Shown: positions 26,262-33,466 of the stretch, in pieces
Position numbering within the stretch: position 1 is the stretch's first letter
Layout of the letters: each line of letters opens with the position of its first letter
Position numbers and translations under genes: made by a program
Notes under the pieces: generated by a model
Databases searched by the model: none
Told to the model about the DNA's origin: nothing
Seen by the model: only the letters and a program-made list of their open reading frames with translations
NCBI RefSeq assembly: GCF_022878925.1
Contig: NZ_CP084628.1
Location: forward strand, 1,054,001 to 1,118,000
DNA: 64,000 nt
Source of the DNA: Caballeronia sp. TF1N1
GTDB lineage: Bacteria; Pseudomonadota; Gammaproteobacteria; Burkholderiales; Burkholderiaceae
Direction: 5' to 3'

Positions 26262-27299
26262 ATGCGTCTTACATCTCTTTCGGGCCGCTGTCTGGCCCTG
26301 GCCCTGACCCTGCTAGGCACGTTTGGCATGGGCGCTACGGCGGTTCATGCGCAGAGCGCCGTGACCTTGTATGGAACGATCGACACCAGCATCGAGGTGA
26401 CCAATCCCGGTTCAGGGTGGACGCCGCGCATGGATTCGGGCGCGTATCGCGGTTCGCGCTTCGGCATGCGGGGCGCCGAACCACTGACTGGCGACACGCG
26501 TCTCCTGTTCGATCTCGAAAGCGGCTTCAGTTCCGCTGACGGGACGCTTGCGACCGCGGGCACCTTGTTCAATCGTCAGGCATGGATCGGCGTCGGCGCG
26601 CCGTGGGGCGAAGTGCGCATGGGGCGTCAGTATTCGCCGATCTACATTCCGTTCAAGGGACAACTCGACGCCTTCGGTGCCGGGACGATCGCATCGGGTC
26701 TCAACAACCTGTCGAAGATCACGCCTTATACGGATAACGGCATCACGTATCTGTCGCCGGACATTCACGGCTTCACGACGACCATCATGTTCGCCTTGCG
26801 CGATGCCGGCGCGGGCAATGGCTTGTCGGGCAATTACGAAACCTTCGCGTATCGCAACGGGCCGTTCCGTATTGCTTACGCGCATCAGGACACGCAGGGC
26901 AGCACGGGGCTACGTTCGAATCTGAGTGGCGTGTCGTATCGCTTCGGCAAGACGACGGCGTTTCTCAACTTCTTCAATGGCGATGGCGGATCGCCGCGTT
27001 ATCACGACGACGGCATGTCCGTCTCGATGCGCTACGCGTTCTCGCCGGCTCTGCGCGCATCGCTTGGTTATGCTTATGCGCGCGATCGATCGGGCGGCGA
27101 CAATAACGCGGACCAGTTCAGCATTGCGTGCGAATACGATCTTTCGAAGACATTGATGTTCTACGCGACAGGCGCGATGCTGCGTAATCGCGGCGATGCC
27201 ACCTTCACCTTGCGCGGTGTGAATGTGACGGGGCTTCCGGCCGCGTATCCGGGTGCGCCGATTCGCGGCGTGCAGATCGGCGCAATCGAGCGATTTTAA
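26262..27299 (+). CDS. Outer-membrane porin (Burkholderia OmpC/Porin_4 type)
   Basis: The 345-residue precursor has a signal peptide ending VHA-QSA, then SAVTLYGTIDTSIEV, the standard first strand of beta-proteobacterial trimeric porins. RGSRFGMRGAEPL and GEVRMGRQYSP are further family segments, and the protein ends in phenylalanine (GAIERF), needed for Bam-mediated assembly. Length is slightly short for the family. It follows gcd and may help solute entry, though the terminator between them argues for separate transcription. Confidence 0.92.
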   Translation: MRLTSLSGRCLALALTLLGTFGMGATAVHAQSAVTLYGTIDTSIEVTNPGSGWTPRMDSGAYRGSRFGMRGAEPLTGDTRLLFDLESGFSSADGTLATAGTLFNRQAWIGVGAPWGEVRMGRQYSPIYIPFKGQLDAFGAGTIASGLNNLSKITPYTDNGITYLSPDIHGFTTTIMFALRDAGAGNGLSGNYETFAYRNGPFRIAYAHQDTQGSTGLRSNLSGVSYRFGKTTAFLNFFNGDGGSPRYHDDGMSVSMRYAFSPALRASLGYAYARDRSGGDNNADQFSIACEYDLSKTLMFYATGAMLRNRGDATFTLRGVNVTGLPAAYPGAPIRGVQIGAIERF

Positions 27300-27339
27300 G
27301 CGGCTCCAGGCGGCTTTAAGCGACGCTAAGCGGCTTTAT
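27296..27339. repeat. Degenerate AAGCGGCT repeats after the porin gene
   Basis: The porin stop codon opens a stretch in which AAGCGGCT occurs at 27298 and 27328, with a related GGCGGCTTTAAGCG at 27309. The copies are imperfect and noncoding. They look like a decayed short tandem repeat. Confidence 0.5.
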
Positions 27340-27489
27340 CGAAGTGCGTCGATCAAACCGCGCAACGCGACGCGCAACAGATCGTCCGATGTCGGCTTGC
27401 CGACGAACCTCATCGCGGGCGCAGATCAAGTCAGGCATCGAAATTCAGCAACATTTGACCTATCCGAAATAAGAAGTCGAACAGAATCC

Positions 27490-27906
27490 ATGTACAAAAA
27501 AGGCGCAGCACTCGAATTGCAGTTTGCTCCGGCTCGTTTGAATAGCGGCGCTGGCGATCCCTACTGGATCGATCTGACCATGGAAGAAGCGCGACGTCTT
27601 CATGGCGAACTCGACGCTTACCTCGCCGCCGATCGCGAGCGGGGCGCAGACCCGCTGGTGGTCACGCTCGACCGTGGCGCAGAGGACGAGACGCTCAAGG
27701 ACGAGCAGCCGCCAGCGGCACGCTCCCACGTCGAATCCGAATTCAAGCAATGGGTCTGCGTGATCTGCGGATGGATCTACGACGAAGCCACGGGTGATCC
27801 TGAACACGGCGTTGCAGCCGGCACGCGCTGGAGCGACATTCCGGACGACTGGCGCTGCCCGCTGTGCGATGTCGGCAAGGAAGACTTCGCGCTGGTCGAG
27901 TTCTGA
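27490..27906 (+). CDS. Rubredoxin with an N-terminal extra domain
   Basis: The 138-residue product has a C-terminal rubredoxin of about 50 residues. Its iron ligands are CVICG and CPLC, and between them lies the classic WIYDEATGDPEHG and WSDIPDDWRCP pattern. Rubredoxins are small electron carriers for alkane hydroxylases and other oxygenases. The first 80 or so residues (MYKKGAALELQFAP, TMEEARRLHGELDAYLAAD) are not rubredoxin and I do not recognise them. ATG 27490 is used; the frame continues upstream but that part is outside plausible coding. No alkane hydroxylase gene is nearby, so its partner is unknown. Confidence 0.85.
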   Translation: MYKKGAALELQFAPARLNSGAGDPYWIDLTMEEARRLHGELDAYLAADRERGADPLVVTLDRGAEDETLKDEQPPAARSHVESEFKQWVCVICGWIYDEATGDPEHGVAAGTRWSDIPDDWRCPLCDVGKEDFALVEF

Positions 27907-27927
27907 AAGACCTTCGTTCGTTTCATC

Positions 27928-27967
27928 GAGTTGCCGAGTTGCCGAGTCGCCGAGTTGCCGAGTCGGG
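27928..27967. repeat. Five-unit 8-base tandem repeat (GAGTTGCC)
   Basis: Starting 22 bases after the rubredoxin stop, GAGTTGCC-like units occur five times: two exact copies, one GAGTCGCC, one exact, and a final GAGTCGGG. They are noncoding and lie between the rubredoxin gene and the next gene. Such a repeat can change copy number by slippage. Confidence 0.85.
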
Positions 27968-28054
27968 GGCGACCTTGCATCGGCGCTTGTCCGTGGTCTG
28001 TCGCGATGGAAGGTATCTGCGATAATCGGCGCATTGCATCGAGACCCCACCGCC

Positions 28055-28453
28055 ATGCATCCATTGCTCAACGCCGCAGCACTCGCAGAACTCGCGCAAG
28101 CCGCCGAAGATCGCGCGCGGGGTGTCGCATGCGACTGCACGAAGACGGCCCTCGATGGCTGGCAATCGCAGCCTTTATCGCTAGACGAAGCGGCGCTCGT
28201 TCAGGTCGGCACGCTCATGTCGCCGGACGATCATGAGCCGACTTACGCGGAGTATCCGCCGGGGAATTCGCAATACTGGTCGGCGGAGGCACCTATCGCG
28301 CCGCGCTACTTTCCGTATAACCGCTGCGACGTGTGGGAATGCTCGAAGTGCGGCAGGCTCTATTTGCGTTATACGGAAGGCGGCGGTTATTTTGTCGATC
28401 GTCGCATTCGCGCGCTCAAGGCGCGTCTCGTGGAAGACGCCGCGCTTGAATAA
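28055..28453 (+). CDS. Conserved hypothetical protein with a C-terminal CxxC motif
   Basis: I do not recognise this 132-residue protein as a named family. It starts MHPLLNAAALAELAQ and has a pair of cysteines in VACDCTK and a likely metal-binding ECSKCGRLYLRYTEGGGYF segment, as in short zinc-ribbon-like proteins. It is codon-dense and free of competing frames, so it is probably a real gene. The upstream GACCCCACCGCC gives only a weak ribosome-binding site. It is convergent with the GNAT-fold gene to its right. Confidence 0.7.
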   Translation: MHPLLNAAALAELAQAAEDRARGVACDCTKTALDGWQSQPLSLDEAALVQVGTLMSPDDHEPTYAEYPPGNSQYWSAEAPIAPRYFPYNRCDVWECSKCGRLYLRYTEGGGYFVDRRIRALKARLVEDAALE

Positions 28454-28468
28454 AGCGCGCGGCGCGAC

Positions 28469-29632
28469 TCATCCCTTGCCGCGCGCGGGAGCGCTTTCCC
28501 CCTCGGGCGCAGGCGTTCCCTTCGATGTCCCTCGCGCCGCGCTGACGAGATCGCGCAGCGTCCGCACGACACGGTAGCCGATCAATCCCCAAGTCGTATT
28601 GGCAATCTGCATCGTCCATGCATGGCTGCCGTTGTTGCGGCTCCAGTAGGTCTTGAAGCGCTCGGAACCCACCCCGAAGTCGATGTCATAGCGCTGCTCG
28701 AAGGCCCACTTCACGCTGTGTTCCCATGCAATGGAGCCCGGCCCGAACCGGCCGTATTCCGCATTGAATCCCGCGATAACGGCGTTTGCCATCGGATTGC
28801 CGTGACTCATGATGACCGCGGCCATTGGCTGGTCGTCGAGTGTGACCATCATGAGTCGCGCGGGCGGTTCCTTGTCAGACGTCTCGCCGCGATAGGTGAG
28901 CGTGGAGATGAGAAAGCGTTCATAGTAGGGCGAAAACAGCCATTTTCCGCGCTTGCCGACACGGTCGCTCCAGCCACGCTTGGATTCGAGCATCCAGCGT
29001 ACGTAGCGCGCGATTGCTTCGGTATCCGATGTATTGACCATACGAATACTCAGTGCGCCTTCCTTGGCCAAGCGACGTTCGAGCTGACCGGGTTTCTTGC
29101 CGAACATCGTGCCGAGCGAACCGGAGAACGTCTTCCAGTCGCTTTCGTCGCGCAATTTCGCTATCCACGATTCATGCCGCGACCGGCCGAGAATATGCCG
29201 CTCCGCCGACGCAATGCGATGCAACTCCGACCCTTCGTTCATATAGGGCAGGTGGATGAAATCCGTCTTGAAGCGTTCACACGCAATACGCCATGCGCGC
29301 TCGATCAGCGCCCGTGCGTCCTGACCGTCCTCGACGAGCACGCTGGTGTAATCGCCGGCATCGGGGCTAAGGGGCAGCAGATACGTCCACAGTGCGCGTC
29401 GATAAGCAACGAGCGGCCACACCAGCCGAAGCTCGCCGTTCTCGCGCAAGACGATGCAGCGCAACTTGCGGCGTCGCGGTTTGGCAACGTGGAGCCACGC
29501 AAGCAGACACACATCGAAACGCTGGAAGTAGCGGCCCTGTGCTTTCAGCCAAAGCGTCTCCCATTCGTCCTTGAGCGCACGCAAGCCAGGCTCGTCGCAG
29601 ACGAGTTCGATTCGTATCTCGGAGTCGCGCAT
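28469..29632 (-). CDS. GNAT-fold (CelD/BioF2-like) acetyltransferase
   Basis: The 387-residue protein resembles the CelD/FemAB-like double-GNAT family, with YFQRFDVCLLAWLHV near the N terminus and the C-terminal IDFGVGSERFKTYWS segment, which is the family hallmark. Members act in polysaccharide or cell-surface synthesis by transferring acyl groups. No polysaccharide cluster is adjacent, so the role is open. The last 25 residues are rich in Gly, Pro and Ala, a low-complexity tail. The gene is monocistronic, convergent with the hypothetical gene to its left. Confidence 0.78.
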   Translation of the reverse strand: MRDSEIRIELVCDEPGLRALKDEWETLWLKAQGRYFQRFDVCLLAWLHVAKPRRRKLRCIVLRENGELRLVWPLVAYRRALWTYLLPLSPDAGDYTSVLVEDGQDARALIERAWRIACERFKTDFIHLPYMNEGSELHRIASAERHILGRSRHESWIAKLRDESDWKTFSGSLGTMFGKKPGQLERRLAKEGALSIRMVNTSDTEAIARYVRWMLESKRGWSDRVGKRGKWLFSPYYERFLISTLTYRGETSDKEPPARLMMVTLDDQPMAAVIMSHGNPMANAVIAGFNAEYGRFGPGSIAWEHSVKWAFEQRYDIDFGVGSERFKTYWSRNNGSHAWTMQIANTTWGLIGYRVVRTLRDLVSAARGTSKGTPAPEGESAPARGKG

Positions 29633-29932
29633 CGGGTCGCTCTTGACTGACTGTCCATCCTTGAATATCCCACGACTTCAGAGCGACTTAGGTTCGGGAT
29701 CGCTCATAGGTTTTCATGATTTGCGCGCCGTCGCGCAGACCGTAAGGTTAGAGTAATTTAGGCGTCAGATTGTCGATGCTTTGCCGAAGCAATGGCGCAT
29801 GTATCGCACGACATGCGAGCGCTCGACGATGAATCGCATGTAAGCGTTTGCGCACCGCAACGTGCATGTGCGAGGGGGAAGCCCGGCGCGCGAGGCGTAT
29901 ATGATGGCAGCGTCTTACTTCCGGGAGCGACC
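29633..29932. other. Intergenic region between GNAT-fold and DUF1993 genes
   Basis: These 300 bases lie between two divergent genes and must hold their promoters. GGGAG before ATG 29933 is a clear ribosome-binding site. I see no RNA gene, repeat or further coding sequence here. Confidence 0.5.
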
Positions 29933-30511
29933 ATGCAGCCGACTACCTTGCTTGTCCCCACTTTCACGCAAATGCTGAAAGGACTTGCCGCCTGGCTCGA
30001 CAAGGCCGACGCGCATGAGAAAGCGCGTGGCATGACCGCCGATGCATTGCTGCCGTTGCGTCTCGCGCCCGACATGTTTCCGCTCGCGGCACAGGTGCGC
30101 TTCGCCTGCTTTCAGGCGCAGGAGCCGGTGCATCGTCTGCTTGGCGCGGCGCTGCCCGATGCGCTGATAGCGCTGCGCGCGGAAGGCGCTCATTCGAACG
30201 AGCAACCCGGCACTTTCACGGATGCAAAAGCCTGCATAGCGGATGCCATCGGCTTTCTGTCGAACGTCGCCCCGAACGCATTCGATGAAGTAGGCGGCCG
30301 GCCCATCGCGCTCGATCTTCCCAACGGCGTCGTCTTCGATATGACTGGCGAGCAATACGCGCGCGACTGGGCGCTGCCGCAGTTCTATTTCCATATCATG
30401 ACGGCCTACGCGATCCTTCGTCATCATGGCGTGCCGCTTGGCAAACCCGATTACGTGGCGCACATGCACGCGTACATCAGGCCAGGAACGCTGCCGGGCG
30501 CGAATTCATGA
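29933..30511 (+). CDS. DUF1993 family protein
   Basis: The 192-residue protein matches DUF1993, with FTQMLKGLAAWLDKAD near the start, LAPDMFPLAAQVRFACFQA, and FYFHIMTAYAILRHHGVP near the end. The fold is a helical bundle related to DinB-like proteins; function is unknown. GGGAG lies seven bases before the ATG. Its stop overlaps the end of the convergent LysR gene by six bases. The frame extends upstream, but the ribosome-binding site fixes ATG 29933. Confidence 0.87.
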   Translation: MQPTTLLVPTFTQMLKGLAAWLDKADAHEKARGMTADALLPLRLAPDMFPLAAQVRFACFQAQEPVHRLLGAALPDALIALRAEGAHSNEQPGTFTDAKACIADAIGFLSNVAPNAFDEVGGRPIALDLPNGVVFDMTGEQYARDWALPQFYFHIMTAYAILRHHGVPLGKPDYVAHMHAYIRPGTLPGANS

Positions 30512-31372
30512 CGCAGGGTTGCCGTATGCCGTCGAACGAATTGCTGCGCCAAGCGTGCGCAGCGTTTCGCGCGCTTGCCGGTCGGTGAGACTGGAGTACA
30601 TGACGACATCGCGTGCGGGCAGCGGCGGCAACTCGAAGCGCGATCCGACATCGATCGTTCCCTTCGGCGTGACGCGTCGTCCCAACGCGGCAGCAGCCAG
30701 TCCCGCCGATACCGCCGCGCCTATCGTGCCCAATCCGCCGCCCACGAACACTTCCGTCCACGCGACGCCGGCTGTATCGAGTGCATCGATTGCCATGCTG
30801 CGCACGCTGCACGGCGGAGGCTGAGTCGCAAGCCGCAGCGGCTCGCCATCGCGATGCTGAAAGTCGGGCGCGGCCATCCAGCCGAACGCTTCCTCATGAA
30901 TGGTCTCGCCGTCCAGACGCCGGCTGTCGTGGCGCAGAACGACGGCGGCATCGAGCAGGCCTGCGTCGAAATCCTCGAGCAAGTCGCGCGATGACGCGAT
31001 TCGCATTTGCAGCACGACGCCCGGTTCCGCCTCGCTCACGCGCCGCAGCAAAAGCGGCAGTTCCGTACCGACGATATGGTGGCCGATGCCGATCGCCATG
31101 CGGCGAGTACCAGCGCCGAATGAACCCAGCGCGCCCTGATGCGCGGCAAGCAGCGCACGCGCGGGTTCGAGAAACGCGCTGCCTTCCGCCGACAGACGCA
31201 CGAGCCGTGGCGTGCGTTCCAGCAGCCGGCGCGCGAGGCTATCTTCCAGACGCTTGATCTTCAGGCTGATGGCGGATTGCGTGGAATCCATCGCCTCGGC
31301 CGCGCGGGTGAAGCTTTTGAGGTCCGCGGTGAGCACGAATGCCTGCACGGCCTCGATATCGAGAGTCTTCAT
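30506..31372 (-). CDS. LysR-family transcriptional regulator
   Basis: This protein of about 288 residues has a typical LysR helix-turn-helix (LDIEAVQAFVLTADLKSF, then DSTQSAISLKIKRLE). Start may be ATG 31378 or 31372. It is divergent from the DUF4865 gene, with about 115 bases between starts, a pairing that recurs in proteobacteria, so it most likely controls that gene. The effector is unknown. Confidence 0.9.
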   Translation of the reverse strand: MKTLDIEAVQAFVLTADLKSFTRAAEAMDSTQSAISLKIKRLEDSLARRLLERTPRLVRLSAEGSAFLEPARALLAAHQGALGSFGAGTRRMAIGIGHHIVGTELPLLLRRVSEAEPGVVLQMRIASSRDLLEDFDAGLLDAAVVLRHDSRRLDGETIHEEAFGWMAAPDFQHRDGEPLRLATQPPPCSVRSMAIDALDTAGVAWTEVFVGGGLGTIGAAVSAGLAAAALGRRVTPKGTIDVGSRFELPPLPARDVVMYSSLTDRQARETLRTLGAAIRSTAYGNPAS

Positions 31373-31489
31373 GGTCATTCGTTTTTCGAATCATTGAAAT
31401 ATCAATTCATATCGTTTTCAAATGATAGAGCGATGGGTATTCTGAATGCAAGCTTCTTCCACGCTCGTTCACTCTCGAAAGGATCGATC

Positions 31490-32068
31490 ATGCTGCTCGC
31501 TCAATATGCTCATCGTCTCCCGGCCGATTACGACACCGGCATCATTCGCGCGCGCGCAAAAGAACGCGGACCCTTGTGGGACGACTTGCCCGATCTGCAC
31601 TTCAAGGCGTTCCTGCTGCGCGAGAGCGGCCGTCATGGCGCGCTCGAAAACACTTATTCGTCGCTTTATCTGTGGCGTCGTGACGAGGCCTTCGGATCCT
31701 TTCTCGTCGATGGCCGCTTCAAGACGGTGACGGACAGTTTCGGACGGCCGCGAATCGAAACGCGCTTCGCGCTCGATGCCGTGAGAGGCCCGGCACGCAT
31801 CGCACGCTTCGTGTACAAGGAAGAACTGGCTGTCTCACCGGACACGGATTTGCAAACGGTGTTCAAGGCGGAGATCGAGCGCAACCGGCAGACGGCCGCC
31901 GAGTCGCATGTGGTCAGCGCGGCGGTCGGTGTGGACGCACAGCAGTGGAAGTTGACGCGCGTAGTGGTGAGCGAACGCGAGCCCGATGCAACGGGCAAAG
32001 CGATCGCCTACGAAGTGCTGCATTTCGCGACGCCGTTGCTGCACGAGCTGGAATCGGCGAGCCGTTGA
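31490..32068 (+). CDS. DUF4865 family protein
   Basis: The 192-residue protein matches DUF4865: MLLAQYAHRLPADYDTG, then RGPLWDDLPDLHFKAFLLRE and YSSLYLWRRDEAFGSFL. The layout suggests a ferredoxin-like dimeric alpha-beta-barrel related to small monooxygenases, but activity is not established. GAAAGGA eight bases before ATG 31490 selects the start over an upstream extension through the LysR gene. It is divergent from that LysR gene. Confidence 0.86.
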   Translation: MLLAQYAHRLPADYDTGIIRARAKERGPLWDDLPDLHFKAFLLRESGRHGALENTYSSLYLWRRDEAFGSFLVDGRFKTVTDSFGRPRIETRFALDAVRGPARIARFVYKEELAVSPDTDLQTVFKAEIERNRQTAAESHVVSAAVGVDAQQWKLTRVVVSEREPDATGKAIAYEVLHFATPLLHELESASR

Positions 32069-32143
32069 AGATGCGCGAACCGGCGTATGGGCCGTGGCTC
32101 ATCTTCGCGGTTCATAGGCCGGTTTGTAACGATGGAAGCCAGG

Positions 32144-33316
32144 CTATGAGTAGAACGATGGCGTCGGCATGCGTCCATTGAGCGCCCACTCGCCAAGCTC
32201 GCGCACCTTGTAGTCGATCGGATCGTGCAGCGTATGCACGCGCACGTTGCGCCAGAAGCGGTCGAGTCGTAACGCGGCGGCGGTCGATCGCGCGCCGGTC
32301 ACGTCGAACATGCGATGCGCTACATCGAGACCCGCACGCGCCGCCGCCACACGCGATGCCGCCACCGCGACGGCCACGTCGCCGCGTTCGTCTTCGGTGA
32401 GCGCGAGGCCGCGTTGCCATGCGGTATCGAACTTATGCATGGCGCGTTCGGCAAGGAGCCGCGCGCTTTCGAGCGCGAGCCAGAAGTCGCCGTAATGCGC
32501 GAGCACGTATGAGTCTTCGCTCGGGCGCGCCGCCGGCGATGCGATCCACGGACGCGTCTGCGCAAGCGTCGACTCGCGCGCCGCCTGCAGCGCGCCTTCG
32601 CCGATGCCGAGATAAATGTGGCTCAGGATCGATTGCGCGAGCAGCGGCCTTAAGCACGCGAACGGGCTGGAGAGCGGGCCGGGATCGTCGAGCAGTTCGT
32701 CGGCTGCGACTTTCACCTGATCGAAGCGCACCGTGCCGCTATCGGTCTGGCGCTGTCCCATGTTGTCCCAGTCGTCGAAGATGGTGATGCCTGCGCGCTT
32801 AGTAGGCACCACGCCGATCAGAAGACGTCCATCGGACTTGAATGCGGAAGCGAGAAGCCGGTCGGAGTCGGTGGCGCCGGAGCAAAAGCTCTTGCGGCCG
32901 TCGAAGATATAGCCGTTCGCGCCGTCCGCTTCGGCCCGCGTGCCCTGATCCAGCGGGTTGAGCGCGTTGCCCCAGAACCATCCTTCCTCGATGGTTTGGC
33001 CGAGCCACTGGCGAATCTGCGCGTCGCGGCCGAAGAGGCGGATAGTCGCGAGTTGCAGATGATGAAACGCGAAGAGATGCGCGAGCGAGCTATCGACTTG
33101 CGCCATGCGTCGGACGACATCGAGTGTCGTGGACCAGTTCGCGCCACCGCCGCCGTATTGTTCGGGCACGCTCAAGCGCAGCAGGCCGCTTTCACGCAGG
33201 AGACGGCGCTCGTGCAGAGCGGTGCCGCCGGCTTTGTCGCGTGCAGCGGCGGTTTGCGCCCATTCGCGCAGCAAGGCTTCGAGGGTTGCGCTCAAGGCAT
33301 CGTCGATGTGGGTCAT
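32144..33316 (-). CDS. Acyl-CoA dehydrogenase-fold flavoprotein, DszC/SfnC-like monooxygenase
   Basis: The 390-residue protein has the acyl-CoA dehydrogenase fold. Key segments are LRLSVPEQYGGGGANW, VDSSLAHLFAFHHLQL, WFWGNALNPLD, and FDGRKSFCSGATDSD near residue 140. The W-x-x-N-A pattern and absence of the usual catalytic-base context point to the DszC/SfnC group, FMN-dependent monooxygenases of sulfur or amine compounds that need reduced flavin from a partner. No flavin reductase, sulfonate importer or other sulfur gene is adjacent. The gene stands alone, convergent with DUF4865. Confidence 0.8.
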   Translation of the reverse strand: MTHIDDALSATLEALLREWAQTAAARDKAGGTALHERRLLRESGLLRLSVPEQYGGGGANWSTTLDVVRRMAQVDSSLAHLFAFHHLQLATIRLFGRDAQIRQWLGQTIEEGWFWGNALNPLDQGTRAEADGANGYIFDGRKSFCSGATDSDRLLASAFKSDGRLLIGVVPTKRAGITIFDDWDNMGQRQTDSGTVRFDQVKVAADELLDDPGPLSSPFACLRPLLAQSILSHIYLGIGEGALQAARESTLAQTRPWIASPAARPSEDSYVLAHYGDFWLALESARLLAERAMHKFDTAWQRGLALTEDERGDVAVAVAASRVAAARAGLDVAHRMFDVTGARSTAAALRLDRFWRNVRVHTLHDPIDYKVRELGEWALNGRMPTPSFYS

Positions 33317-33466
33317 GCCGGTGTCTCCCGATAGCGTTTCGCCATATGCGGGGACACGAGCGTATCCCGGCGCCTCGCAAGGTAACGCACGATAGCGCGC
33401 CGGGCAAGTTATCGCTTGATAAGAGCCTGTCTTGCGGATGACTTCTCGCGCGAGCCAGGTGCCGCA

